Shown here: piece by piece, positions 45,431-54,654 of the stretch | Layout: each line of letters begins with the position of its first letter | Numbering within the stretch: the stretch's first letter is position 1 | Assembly: GCF_001623875.1 (NCBI RefSeq) | Contig: NZ_LWAE01000012.1 | Location: 1-64,000, forward strand | DNA length: 64,000 bases | Origin: Clostridium magnum DSM 2767 | GTDB lineage: Bacteria > Bacillota > Clostridia > Clostridiales > Clostridiaceae | Direction of reading: 5' to 3' | The notes under the pieces: generated by a model | Told to the model about the DNA's origin: nothing | What the model saw: only the letters and a program-made list of their open reading frames with translations | Databases searched by the model: none | Position numbers and translations under genes: made by a program

Positions 45431-46714
45431 ATGGAACATAATTTTGTATATGGCTTAATGGAAGACATTAGAGATCAAGATTATGCTATTGCATCCTACT
45501 ACATTGAATTGGATTGTTCTATTGACCCCTATGAAAAGGCAAAGACCTTTGCAATTGGACAAACAATCGGTACATGGGTGCCAGTGCCAGGCATAACAGA
45601 TGAAATGCGTAGAAATCATATGGGTAAGGTGGTACAGATTTTTGATTTTCCTCCAGCAGATTTAACTACGCAGAAACCAGATGATAACATCAGATCATAC
45701 ATATTTCAAATTGCATACCCAGTAATTAATTTTGAAGCAAATTTTCCTATGATGATAACAACCTTACTTGGAAACGATGCATCAACATCGTCGCAGGCTA
45801 AGCTGGTTGATTTGCAGCTTCCAGATAGCTTTATCAATGAACTTAAAGGACCTAACTTTGGAGTGAAAGGTCTGCGGAAGCTTTGCGGTGTTGAAGACAG
45901 GCCGCTTCTTCTAAATATGATAAAGCCATGCACAGGGTTTTCACCTGAAACTGGAGCAAAAATTTTCTATGACACTGCTCTTGGTGGTGTGGATTTTATA
46001 AAGGATGATGAACTTCTTGGAAATCCTTCCTTTTGCCCTCTTGAAGATAGGGTAAAGGCTTATAATAAGGCATCTGAAGCAGCATATGAGGTAACAGGGA
46101 AAAGAACAATCTATATTCCTAATATTACTGATAGTGTGGATAAGATATTTGATAATGCGACAAAGGTAATCGAAGCAGGAGCAAAAATGGTGATGGTAAG
46201 CTTTTCTGCAGTTGGATACAGCACGCTGCATGCTTTAGCAAAAACTATAAAGGTACCTATATTTGGTCATTATGCAGGTACAGGTCCCTATTATGAAGGT
46301 CCAAAGACGGGCATGAGTTCACCTATCGCTGTAGGTAAATTTCCAAGACTTGCGGGAGCAGATGGGGTAATGATTAATACTCCTTATGGAGGCTATCCTT
46401 TAGAAAGACAGAAGTATTTGCGTACTTACCATGAACTATCACTACCGCTGAAGGAAATAAAACCAACGCTAACATCCTGTGGTGGAGGAGTTAATCCTGG
46501 AATTGTAGGCAAATTTATTAAGGACCTTGGTACTGATATTATGCTTGCACCAGGTGGAGCTGTACAGGGACACCCGATGGGAGCAGCAGCAGGAGTACAT
46601 GCCATGCTTCAGGCTATTGAGGCATCCATGCATAAAATACCTATGGAGGAAGCAGTCAAGGATCATAAGGAACTGAAGGCTGCTATTGATCTATGGGGAT
46701 ATGTAAAGAGTTAA
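45431..46714 (+). CDS. RuBisCO-like protein (form IV type)
   Basis: 427 residues. The RuBisCO N-terminal domain (about 15-135) and barrel are present. Lys in IKPCTG (about 165) is kept, as is the metal-ligand motif KDDE (about 190-193, the carbamylated Lys, Asp and Glu). The loop-6 Lys needed for CO2 fixation is absent: ADGVMINTPYGGYPLE occupies that place. The phosphate-binding SCGGGVNPG and APGGAVQGHPMG remain. It should be an enolising enzyme for a phosphorylated sugar acid rather than a carboxylase. Known relatives include 3-oxo-isoapionate 4-phosphate decarboxylase and transcarboxylase/hydrolase. First gene of the operon. Confidence 0.92.
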   Translation: MEHNFVYGLMEDIRDQDYAIASYYIELDCSIDPYEKAKTFAIGQTIGTWVPVPGITDEMRRNHMGKVVQIFDFPPADLTTQKPDDNIRSYIFQIAYPVINFEANFPMMITTLLGNDASTSSQAKLVDLQLPDSFINELKGPNFGVKGLRKLCGVEDRPLLLNMIKPCTGFSPETGAKIFYDTALGGVDFIKDDELLGNPSFCPLEDRVKAYNKASEAAYEVTGKRTIYIPNITDSVDKIFDNATKVIEAGAKMVMVSFSAVGYSTLHALAKTIKVPIFGHYAGTGPYYEGPKTGMSSPIAVGKFPRLAGADGVMINTPYGGYPLERQKYLRTYHELSLPLKEIKPTLTSCGGGVNPGIVGKFIKDLGTDIMLAPGGAVQGHPMGAAAGVHAMLQAIEASMHKIPMEEAVKDHKELKAAIDLWGYVKS

Positions 46715-46733
46715 AGCTGAGGGGGAAGAATTT

Positions 46734-47588
46734 ATGATTGATATTCATACCCATTTATGGGACTTTGAAGCTATGCCGGAAGCTATTAGGACTTATTTTG
46801 TAGGAAAAGGTAATGAGCAGGTAGATCCAAAAAAGTATACTGCTGAAGGCTTGTTAGAATCAATGTCTCAGGCTGGAATAGAATATTCGATTGTTTCGGC
46901 ACTTGCTTATAGTCATGACTTGTCCTGGGATAACATTCATGAAATAAATGAATATGTGCGGAAAGCAGTAGCAGCTTCTGATGGTAAACTTATAGGCTTT
47001 TGCACGGTTGATCCTTTTGGAGGTGAAGCATCTATAACTATGTTAAGAAAATGCATGGAAGAGGAAGGATTTAAAGGGCTTAAGCTTCATGGAAATATGC
47101 AAAGATTTTATCCAAATGATAAAAGGCTTTATGAAATTTATAAGGTTATGCAGTCTTATCATAAACCCATTTTATTTCACACAGGTGGAATTGGACTTAA
47201 AGCATACAGGGACTGTTATGGGCAGATATCAAATTTTGATGATGTGGCCTGTGATTTCCCAGAGCTTCCTATAATACTTGGACATGCTGGCAGGCTCAAG
47301 TATGAGGAGTTAGCGGTTTTATTAAGAAAACATACAAACATATATGCAGACATTAGTACAAATTTCAGCAAAGCATCAGAATACAGAACAAAACCCATGG
47401 AAAAACTATTTCAAACTGTTCTTGAATGGTGTGGAACATCCAGTCATCTGCTTTTTGGGTCCGATTACCCTTTCTATGCCCAGAAGCAGACAGTAGATAA
47501 TATGAATTTAATGGAACATAGAACAGAGATTCTAAAGGATCTTGAAGATAATACTCAAGTTTTTGTAAAAAAATTTGGGATTATATAA
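46734..47588 (+). CDS. Amidohydrolase-2 family metal hydrolase or decarboxylase
   Basis: 284 residues of the PF04909 TIM-barrel type. Metal-site residues are visible: DIHTHLW at the N-terminus, KLHGN (about 118), LFHTGG (about 146), GHAGRL (about 184) and GSDYPF (about 244). The group includes lactonases for sugar acids and non-oxidative decarboxylases. Twenty bases after the RuBisCO-like gene and before the TIM-barrel gene, it probably opens a sugar-acid lactone or hydrolyses a carbon-carbon bond in the same pathway. GAGGGGG lies before the ATG. Confidence 0.85.
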   Translation: MIDIHTHLWDFEAMPEAIRTYFVGKGNEQVDPKKYTAEGLLESMSQAGIEYSIVSALAYSHDLSWDNIHEINEYVRKAVAASDGKLIGFCTVDPFGGEASITMLRKCMEEEGFKGLKLHGNMQRFYPNDKRLYEIYKVMQSYHKPILFHTGGIGLKAYRDCYGQISNFDDVACDFPELPIILGHAGRLKYEELAVLLRKHTNIYADISTNFSKASEYRTKPMEKLFQTVLEWCGTSSHLLFGSDYPFYAQKQTVDNMNLMEHRTEILKDLEDNTQVFVKKFGII

Positions 47589-47611
47589 ATAAAATTAGGG
47601 AGGCATATAAA

Positions 47612-48439
47612 ATGGCAAAACGTTTTAGAGAAGATGAGGTTATTAATTTACTAAAAAAGCAAATCGAGGCTAAGAAAGCGCTGTTTATGCCAAATTGTGG
47701 CTGCGGTTTAACAGCAAAGCTTCAAGAAAAGGGCGGTGCAGATCTTATTTGTGTATCTGCCACAAGCTACTGGAGGATGAAGGGACAAGGATCATTATCA
47801 CCACTGATGCCATATTCAGATATTAATAAAATTATCCTTGATTTAGCACCTGAGGTTGTAGCAAATGTTCAAAATACTCCAATACTATCCTTATCTGGCG
47901 CAACTAATCCACTTTTACCTCACAAGAAACACCTTACTATGCTTTGGGAAGCAGGTATTTCAGGAATTAATCCTTTTATGATGAAAATCTATGGAGAAGC
48001 AATAATGGAACAGATGTCAAACATAGGAATGGGTTGGGATCGTGAAGTAGAAATGGTTGGGGAGGCACATAAAATGGACATGTTTTCTTTAGCCTATGCA
48101 TTCACTCCAGAAGAAGCTACAGTTCTTGCAGAAGTAGGATGTCCAGCAATTGCTTCACATTGTGGTTCAACCATTGGAGGACTAAAAGGGGCGAAGAGTA
48201 GTCTAAGTTTAGATGAAGCATGTGAGGTAAGCCAAAAAATCTTCGATGCTGCAAGAAAAGTAAATCCAGATGTAATATTGTTTGCCCATGGTGGACCAAT
48301 CGAAGGACCAAAAGAGGTTAAATATGTTATTGAGCATACAGATGCACAGGGATTCATCGGTGGTTCTGCAGCAGAGAGAGTTCCAATTGAAAAAGCAGTT
48401 TTAGCAGCAACTGAGGAATATAAGGAACTCAAATTATAA
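47612..48439 (+). CDS. Phosphoenolpyruvate-hydrolase-like TIM-barrel protein (PF09370)
   Basis: 275 residues. The chain is a TIM barrel with GCGLTAKLQEKGGADLICVS near residue 30 and ASHCGSTIGGLKGAKSS and FAHGGPIEGP motifs in the C-terminal half, typical of the PEP-hydrolase-like group related to isocitrate lyase folds. Proteins of this group are commonly encoded beside UPF0261 (Tm-1-like) proteins, as here. The family's reaction is not settled; a carbon-carbon or carbon-phosphate bond in a small acid is likely. AGGGAGG precedes the ATG. Confidence 0.87.
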   Translation: MAKRFREDEVINLLKKQIEAKKALFMPNCGCGLTAKLQEKGGADLICVSATSYWRMKGQGSLSPLMPYSDINKIILDLAPEVVANVQNTPILSLSGATNPLLPHKKHLTMLWEAGISGINPFMMKIYGEAIMEQMSNIGMGWDREVEMVGEAHKMDMFSLAYAFTPEEATVLAEVGCPAIASHCGSTIGGLKGAKSSLSLDEACEVSQKIFDAARKVNPDVILFAHGGPIEGPKEVKYVIEHTDAQGFIGGSAAERVPIEKAVLAATEEYKELKL

Positions 48440-48488
48440 AATTATAAAATACTAATGGGGTAATAAATATGAGCAGGGGGAATTAAAT

Positions 48489-49868
48489 ATGTCTAGCAAA
48501 CCTAAAGTTATTGTGGCAGGAATGTGTGATACGAAATTTACTGAACTAAAGTTTTTAGCATCAGAAGTAGAAAAGGCTGGAGGAGAAGTAACTATTATTA
48601 ATGTTGGGTGTGGACATCCAATAGATTTTGCAGATGTTTCACTGCAGGATGTACTAGATACAATAGGCATGAAACAGGACGAAATCTTTAAAATGGACCG
48701 TTCAACTGCAGTTCAAACTGTTGGCGAAGCTGGTGCAAAGAAGGTTATGCATATGTATGAAGAAGGAAAAGTTGACGGCATAATTTCATGGGCTGGTTCC
48801 ATGGGAACTACAACTGTTACATATCTTATGAGAGCACTACCTTTTGGTGTGCCAAAGGTTATGCTTACAGATATGGCATCTAGTGATGTAAGTAAGTGGC
48901 TGGGAAATAAGGACATTTATATTGTAAATCCTACAGCAGAGCAGGGAGTAAATATTGTTACAAGAAAGATGATAGCAAATGGAGCTGCAGCAGTGGTAGC
49001 TATGGCAAAGGTGGGAGATGCAAAAACTAAAGATTCCAAACCTTTAATGGCTATTACAGCCTATGGTACTACAACTCAGACTGTAAATAAATGCAGTGCA
49101 TATTTCAATGAAAAAGGCTGGGATACGATTGTTATTCATCAGGTTGGTACTGGTGCTACTATGGAAGATTTAATACGCAATGGTGATATTACAGCAATTA
49201 TAGATCTAACTACTGGAGAGTTAACTAATGAAATGTATGAAAGTTTGTATGCTATCCCTTCTACCTGGAACGGGGTAAGACTAACAGCGGCATCAGAAAT
49301 GGGAATTCCTCAAATTGTAACTCCTGGTGGATGCGATCAAGCTGCTTGCGGGCCAATTAATACTATACCACAGAGATTCCTAGATGATTTTAAGACTGGA
49401 AAAAGAAGACCTTGGAAGGATACAGGATTACCATTTATGCACAATGCAGGTGTATCTATCATGTACCCTACCCTAGAAGAAATAGAAGATTTATCACATT
49501 ACTATACGGAAAAATTAAATGCAACCAAAGGACCTACTGTTTTCGTTCTTCCTATGCAGGGCTGGTCTGCATATGATCAGAGTGCAGAAGTTGCTACTAA
49601 TGAAAGAGGCTGGGCTGCAGGAAATGGAGACGCACCTCAGTGGCTTCCTGATGAAAAGGAACCAAGATGGTCAAAACGTTCTACATTAATGCGTTCAATT
49701 CTCGAGAAAGAATTTGATAAAAATAATGAAAATCTTGATTTTATTATAGCTGACATGAATATAGTTGAACCAGCCTTTGGTGACCTTTGTAATAAGATTA
49801 TGAGTGACATGATCGATGGAAAGTGGAAAAAAGGAATGTACCGTGATATTGAAAACGTTATTGGGTAA
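48489..49868 (+). CDS. Tm-1-like/UPF0261 protein
   Basis: 459 residues covering both lobes of the UPF0261 family. The N-terminal lobe (about 5-180) has VAGMCDTKFTELKFLASEVE and SWAGSMGTTTVTYLM, and the C-terminal lobe ITAYGTTTQTVNKCSAYF and TPGGCDQAACGP. The plant relative Tm-1 binds ATP through its N-terminal lobe. Bacterial members have no assigned reaction. It follows the PEP-hydrolase-like gene, a conserved pairing, so the two probably act together, possibly with ATP use in a step where no standard kinase is encoded. Confidence 0.88.
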   Translation: MSSKPKVIVAGMCDTKFTELKFLASEVEKAGGEVTIINVGCGHPIDFADVSLQDVLDTIGMKQDEIFKMDRSTAVQTVGEAGAKKVMHMYEEGKVDGIISWAGSMGTTTVTYLMRALPFGVPKVMLTDMASSDVSKWLGNKDIYIVNPTAEQGVNIVTRKMIANGAAAVVAMAKVGDAKTKDSKPLMAITAYGTTTQTVNKCSAYFNEKGWDTIVIHQVGTGATMEDLIRNGDITAIIDLTTGELTNEMYESLYAIPSTWNGVRLTAASEMGIPQIVTPGGCDQAACGPINTIPQRFLDDFKTGKRRPWKDTGLPFMHNAGVSIMYPTLEEIEDLSHYYTEKLNATKGPTVFVLPMQGWSAYDQSAEVATNERGWAAGNGDAPQWLPDEKEPRWSKRSTLMRSILEKEFDKNNENLDFIIADMNIVEPAFGDLCNKIMSDMIDGKWKKGMYRDIENVIG

Positions 49869-49892
49869 ATATTCAGAAAAGGTGGGGAATGT

Positions 49893-50372
49893 ATGAAACA
49901 AACATTAGGTATAGGGATTAGTGCAGGACTTCTGGCAGCACTATTAACAGAAATTGGTGGTGCCCTTGGTGTAGTGACATGGGTAGGTTTTGTAGCAATG
50001 TTATCTTATTATGCAAGTGGATGTGGAAAGGATGGGTTTATAAGATCCATGGCCACAAACCTTTCAGGTGTATTCTGGGGATGGATGATAGTTTTAATTT
50101 CAAAGACACTTCCAATACCATATCCTCTTGGAGTAACAGTATTCCTTATAGTAATCGTAATGTGCATGCAATCATATTTTTCCGTTCTAAACTTTATACC
50201 AGGCGCCTTTGCAGGCTGTTCCTGTTATTTTGGAACAAATTTTGATGCAAAAGGCGTAATTATAGCCCTAATTGTAGGAAACATACTTGCATTTGCTTCG
50301 CATATTATGGGAACGAAAATAGGAAATATGTTAGAGGGTAAAAAAGTAGAGGAAGTTTCGGATACTGTGTAA
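49893..50372 (+). CDS. DUF1097 membrane protein
   Basis: 159 residues with four to five membrane segments (LGIGISAGLLAALLTEIGGA at the start) and a conserved small-residue centre (SVLNFIPGAFAGCSCYFG). The DUF1097 family has no proven function. It is the only membrane protein of the operon, so it may move the pathway substrate or a product. AGGTGGGG precedes the ATG; the gene is 24 bases after the Tm-1-like gene. Confidence 0.85.
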   Translation: MKQTLGIGISAGLLAALLTEIGGALGVVTWVGFVAMLSYYASGCGKDGFIRSMATNLSGVFWGWMIVLISKTLPIPYPLGVTVFLIVIVMCMQSYFSVLNFIPGAFAGCSCYFGTNFDAKGVIIALIVGNILAFASHIMGTKIGNMLEGKKVEEVSDTV

Positions 50373-50415
50373 GTACAAAAGCAAAAACTAATAAAAAGTT
50401 GATTTTGATAAAAAG

Positions 50416-50447
50416 CGGATAAACTTGATAGCTTGCAAGTTTATCCG
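50416..50447 (+). other. Perfect hairpin inside the operon
   Basis: CGGATAAACTTG pairs with CAAGTTTATCCG around ATAGCTTG. On the plus strand it is followed by TTAAAAAAA, not T, so it is more likely a stabiliser or processing site than a terminator for the operon. Confidence 0.6.
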
Positions 50448-50468
50448 TTAAAAAAAGGGGTAATTAAG

Positions 50469-51281
50469 GTGAATAAACTTATAGTTATAGGTACAGGCAC
50501 CGCTATTGTAACAAAGTATCATAATACTAGCTTTGTACTTGACAATGGAAAGGAATATTTTCTGGTAGATGGAACTGGCGGCAATGGAATACTGACGCAA
50601 TTTGAGAAAAAAGGTCTAGATTGGACAAAACTACATAATGCCTTTTTAAGTCACAACCATACAGATCATTTGTTGGGGATGATATGGGTTATTAGAAACA
50701 TAGCCTTTAAAATTATAAAGGGAAAATATAAAGGAAATTTTCTTTTATACGGTCATGAAGAGCTGATGACAACTGTTAAAACAATATGTGAGTTGTGCCT
50801 TAATCCTAAGGAATATGCTCTATTTGACGAACGTATTTTTCTAGTTTCAGTCTATGATGGTGAGACTATTTCAGTTTCAAGTTATAAAGTAACATTCTTT
50901 GATATCTTATCCCTTAAGGCCAAGCAATTTGGTTTTTCTCTTATTGATGAAGCAGGCAAAAAGCTTGTATTCTTAGGGGATGAGCCTTTGTCTGAAAGTG
51001 GAAAGAAATATATTGAAAACGCAGACTGGTTACTGGCTGAAGCCTTTTGTTTATACTCTGAACGTGAAATTCATACCCCATACGAATATTCCCACAGTAC
51101 AGTAAAGGAAGCCAGTGAAAATGCCAGAAAATATCACGTGAAGAATTTAGTTCTATGGCATACTGAAGATAGTACAACTTATGGAAGGCGAAGAGAGCTT
51201 TACAGTGAGGAAAGTAGAAGGTATTATGACGGGAACATATGGATTCCCAATGATGGAGATATAATTACAATAGATGACTAG
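50469..51281 (+). CDS. Metallo-beta-lactamase-fold hydrolase (RNase Z-like)
   Basis: 270 residues. The zinc motif is SHNHTDHLLG (about 67-76), with LGDEPL in place of the usual GDT strand, and LWHTEDS near the C-terminus. The shape (GTGTA start, FVLDNGKEYFLVDGTGGNG) recalls RNase Z and phosphodiesterase-type members. In this setting it may open a lactone or cleave a phosphoester rather than process tRNA. GTG at 50469 is the start, after AAGGGG; an in-frame TTG at 50433 lies upstream of that site, inside the hairpin region. Confidence 0.82.
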   Translation: MNKLIVIGTGTAIVTKYHNTSFVLDNGKEYFLVDGTGGNGILTQFEKKGLDWTKLHNAFLSHNHTDHLLGMIWVIRNIAFKIIKGKYKGNFLLYGHEELMTTVKTICELCLNPKEYALFDERIFLVSVYDGETISVSSYKVTFFDILSLKAKQFGFSLIDEAGKKLVFLGDEPLSESGKKYIENADWLLAEAFCLYSEREIHTPYEYSHSTVKEASENARKYHVKNLVLWHTEDSTTYGRRRELYSEESRRYYDGNIWIPNDGDIITIDD

Positions 51282-51312
51282 AGATATTATTGAAAGCAGG
51301 AGGAAAAGTGTT

Positions 51313-52119
51313 ATGGAAAGATTGGATAAGCTTTATATTGGCACTAACACAAAGATGTATAAGACAATCAAGGATACTGAAGAATTTGTTTCAAAGCTAT
51401 ATGAACTTACAGCAGATATCAATAGAGAGGAGATGGAGCTGTTTGTTATCCCTTCCTTTACAACCTTGAATAACGCAAGAAAAACTGTTTCAAAGGAGCA
51501 GCTAATGTTGGGAGCACAAAATATGTGCTGGGAGGAACAAGGACAATATACCGGTGAAATTTCCCCAATTATGCTCCAGGAAATTGGCATTGATCTAGTG
51601 ATGATTGGCCACTCAGAAAGAAGGCATATTTTTTGTGAAAGGGATTTGGAAGAAAATAAGAAGGTAATTAGTGCCATAGAACATGGTTTTACAGCACTTC
51701 TCTGTGTGGGAGAAACTGAAGAGCAGAAGGAAAACGGGATTTCTGATGAGATACTTAGAGTTCAACTGAAATGTGGTTTAAAAAATGTAACAAAAGCTAT
51801 GGCTGAAAAGCTTTGGATTGCCTATGAACCTGTATGGGCAATTGGTGTAAATGGAAAACCTGCTTCAGCAGAATATGCAAATGAGAAGCAGGCTGTAATT
51901 AAGAGATGCTTGATGGAGTTATTTGGTGAGGAGTCAGGCAGTGAAATACCGGTGCTTTATGGCGGTAGTGTAAATAATCAAAATGCACCGGAATTGATAG
52001 AAAAAGAAAATATAGATGGTCTCTTTATAGGAAGAAGTGCGTGGAATGCTGAGAATTTCAGTAATATCATACATATGGTAATGCCCTTATTTAAAGAAAG
52101 AAAAATCAAATATAAATAA
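51313..52119 (+). CDS. Triosephosphate-isomerase homologue, probable erythrulose-phosphate isomerase
   Basis: 268 residues. All catalytic residues are present: N-x-K at the start (NTKMYKT), the electrophilic His in GHSERR and the base Glu in AYEPVWAIG; the phosphate loop GGSVN is also seen. It interconverts a ketose phosphate and an aldose or its epimer. Because the next gene is an RpiB homologue, the likely role is that of EryH/LerI, which handles L-erythrulose phosphate, rather than glycolytic TIM. The ATG at 51313 follows AGGAGG; an ATG at 51274 overlaps the upstream stop. Confidence 0.87.
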   Translation: MERLDKLYIGTNTKMYKTIKDTEEFVSKLYELTADINREEMELFVIPSFTTLNNARKTVSKEQLMLGAQNMCWEEQGQYTGEISPIMLQEIGIDLVMIGHSERRHIFCERDLEENKKVISAIEHGFTALLCVGETEEQKENGISDEILRVQLKCGLKNVTKAMAEKLWIAYEPVWAIGVNGKPASAEYANEKQAVIKRCLMELFGEESGSEIPVLYGGSVNNQNAPELIEKENIDGLFIGRSAWNAENFSNIIHMVMPLFKERKIKYK

Positions 52120-52139
52120 AGAAATTGGAGGATAAAATA

Positions 52140-52598
52140 ATGAGAAAAGTTGTAATCGGATGTGACAATGCAGCAGTGGATTTAAAGAATGAAATAATAA
52201 AGCACCTGGGAACTCTGGGAGTAGAAGTGGAGAATATAGGCTGTAACTCTGCAGAGGATCCAACCTATTACCCATTAATTGCGGAAAAAGTGTGCAATAA
52301 AATTATAGAAAGTGGCTATGAGAAAAGAGGTATCTTAATTTGTGGGACAGGTATTGGTATGGCTATGGCTGCTAATAAATTTAAAGGAATAAGAGCAGCT
52401 GTATGTCATGATATTTTTTCCACAGAACGTTCCATATTAAGCAACAATGGAAACATTATGTGCATGGGGGAAAGAGTAATTGGTAAGGAGCTAGCAAAAC
52501 GTCTGGTTAGTGAGTGGATTAAACTGGAGTTTGTTGATGGAAGCTCTACTCCAAAGATAAAGGCTATCTGTAATATTGAAGACAGTACAATGAAATAA
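52140..52598 (+). CDS. RpiB/LacAB-family isomerase, probable D-erythrulose 4-phosphate isomerase
   Basis: 152 residues, RpiB length. The N-terminal CDNAAVDLKNEI holds the phosphate site, and the catalytic Cys is in GILICGTGIGMAMAANK. RpiB proteins interconvert ribose 5- and ribulose 5-phosphate. Next to a TIM homologue, the EryI/DerI role (D-erythrulose 4-phosphate to D-erythrose 4-phosphate) is more probable. It would supply the erythrose 4-phosphate used by the transketolase encoded next. TTGGAGG lies before the ATG at 52140. Confidence 0.87.
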   Translation: MRKVVIGCDNAAVDLKNEIIKHLGTLGVEVENIGCNSAEDPTYYPLIAEKVCNKIIESGYEKRGILICGTGIGMAMAANKFKGIRAAVCHDIFSTERSILSNNGNIMCMGERVIGKELAKRLVSEWIKLEFVDGSSTPKIKAICNIEDSTMK

Positions 52599-52636
52599 TA
52601 GGGCTGTAAAATCCAATATAAGAATGGAGATTTAAA

Positions 52637-54622
52637 ATGAGTAACATTGATAATTTATCGGTAAATATTATTCGTGCGCTATCGGCAGATGCTGTACAGA
52701 AGGCCAATTCTGGTCATCCAGGACTTCCTTTAGGGGCTGCGCCTATGGCATATGAGCTGTGGGCTAAGCATATGAAGCATAATCCTAAGGATCCTAAATG
52801 GTCTAATCGTGATAGGTTTATTTTATCTGCAGGGCATGGTTCTGCTTTATTATATTCCTTATTACATTTATTTGGCTATGGAGGTTTGTCAATTGATGAT
52901 TTGTCTCAATTCAGGCAGTCTGGGTCATTGACACCGGGACATCCCGAATATGGTCATACAGTGGGAGTAGAAACTACCACAGGACCATTAGGTGCTGGAA
53001 TGGCAACAGCCGTTGGAATGGCTATAGCTGAGAGGTATCTTTCAACTAAATTTAACAAAGAAGGCTATCCTATAGTCGATTATTATACCTTTGTACTTGG
53101 TGGTGATGGATGTATGATGGAAGGCATTTCATCGGAGGCATTCTCATTGGCAGGAACATTAGAATTAAATAAACTAATTGTGCTTTATGATTCTAATAAA
53201 ATCACAATTGAAGGAGATACTGATATTGCCTTCACTGAAGATATACAGAAACGATTTGAGGCATATGGATTTCAGATTTTAATAGTAGAAGATGGTAATA
53301 GCTTAGAAAAAATAGGTGCTGCTATTGAAGCCGCAAAGGAGGATAAAAGCAGACCTTCTCTTATTATTGTAAAAACAAAAATAGGTTATGGATGTCCTGC
53401 TAAGGAAGGAAAGGCAAGTGCCCACGGTGAACCTCTGGGGGAAGAGAATGTAAAAGCATTAAAAGAATATTTAAAATTACCAGCTAATGAAACTTTCCAT
53501 GTACCAGGAGAAGTATATGAGCATTTCAAGAAAATTGCTAGTAAAAATATAGAAGCTCAAGAAAAGTGGAATGAAATATTTGAAAGGTACTGCAATGCTT
53601 ATCCTGAGATGAAGAAGCTGTGGAATCAGTACTATAATTTAGATATTGCTAAGGAGCTTTTAGAGAATGAGGAATTTTGGTCCTATCAGAACAAACCGGA
53701 TTCTACGAGAAACATCTCTGGAATGGTTATTAACAGATTAAAAGATCTTGTTCCAGGTTTAATAGGTGGGTCGGCTGATCTGGCACCTTCCACTAAGACC
53801 TATATGAAGAATGAAGGTGACTTCTCAAAGGATAACTATGGAGGTCGTAACTTACATTTTGGAGTAAGGGAACTTGCTATGGCAGGTATTGGTAATGGCC
53901 TTGCCCTCAGTAGACTTCATCCATATGTATCTACTTTCTTTGTATTTAGTGACTATGTAAAACCAATGGCAAGGTTGTCTTCATTAATGAAATTGCCTTT
54001 AATATATGTTCTTACTCATGACAGTATTGGTGTGGGAGAGGATGGGCCTACTCATGAACCAATAGAACAGTTAGCTATGCTTCGTTCTCAACCAAACTTT
54101 ACAGTATTTCGTCCAGCAGACGCAACTGAAACAATTGCCGGCTGGTACCATGCGATAACATCCCAAAAGACACCCACAGCTCTAGTATTATCCCGTCAAA
54201 ACCTGCCGCAGCTTTTAGGAAGCAGTAAAGCCGCCTTGAAGGGCGGATACATTATTGCAGAAGCAGCTAAAGATGTTCCCGATGCCATAATAATAGCAAG
54301 CGGCTCTGAGGTAGAACTTGCAATAAAATCCAAAGAACAACTTGAGAAAGAAGGAATTTATGTCCGTGTGGTAAGCATGCCTTCTATGGAAATTTTTGAA
54401 GTACAGTCAAAAGAGTATAAGGAGAGTGTACTTCCAAAGGGTGTAAGGGCAAGAGTTGCTGTGGAGGCTGCAGCTGAATTTGGCTGGGGCAAATATGTTG
54501 GAATCGATGGTGCTTATGTTACTATGCAGGGATTTGGAGCATCAGCACCAGCAGCGGACTTGTTTGAAGAATTTGGATTCACAACTGAAAATGTAATTGC
54601 TGCAGTTAAATCTGTCTTATAG
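52637..54622 (+). CDS. tkt: Transketolase
   Basis: 661 residues, a full single-chain enzyme. The thiamine diphosphate motif starts GGDGCMMEG (about 155-163) and ends at a conserved Asn (YDSNKIT). Substrate His residues are in NSGHPGLPLG and GPTHEPIEQL. FGVRELAM marks the catalytic Glu. It moves two-carbon units and would combine erythrose 4-phosphate with xylulose or fructose phosphates. Presence of a dedicated copy in this operon supports a tetrose-phosphate end product. TGGAG lies before the ATG. Confidence 0.95.
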   Translation: MSNIDNLSVNIIRALSADAVQKANSGHPGLPLGAAPMAYELWAKHMKHNPKDPKWSNRDRFILSAGHGSALLYSLLHLFGYGGLSIDDLSQFRQSGSLTPGHPEYGHTVGVETTTGPLGAGMATAVGMAIAERYLSTKFNKEGYPIVDYYTFVLGGDGCMMEGISSEAFSLAGTLELNKLIVLYDSNKITIEGDTDIAFTEDIQKRFEAYGFQILIVEDGNSLEKIGAAIEAAKEDKSRPSLIIVKTKIGYGCPAKEGKASAHGEPLGEENVKALKEYLKLPANETFHVPGEVYEHFKKIASKNIEAQEKWNEIFERYCNAYPEMKKLWNQYYNLDIAKELLENEEFWSYQNKPDSTRNISGMVINRLKDLVPGLIGGSADLAPSTKTYMKNEGDFSKDNYGGRNLHFGVRELAMAGIGNGLALSRLHPYVSTFFVFSDYVKPMARLSSLMKLPLIYVLTHDSIGVGEDGPTHEPIEQLAMLRSQPNFTVFRPADATETIAGWYHAITSQKTPTALVLSRQNLPQLLGSSKAALKGGYIIAEAAKDVPDAIIIASGSEVELAIKSKEQLEKEGIYVRVVSMPSMEIFEVQSKEYKESVLPKGVRARVAVEAAAEFGWGKYVGIDGAYVTMQGFGASAPAADLFEEFGFTTENVIAAVKSVL

Positions 54623-54654
54623 TAGCTTAATGCTGCAGCGAAATGGAGGTTTTT

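Noticed and set aside
51274..51312. TIM homologue starting at ATG 51274
   Set aside because: This start overlaps the upstream stop and lacks a ribosome site, while AGGAGG precedes ATG 51313.
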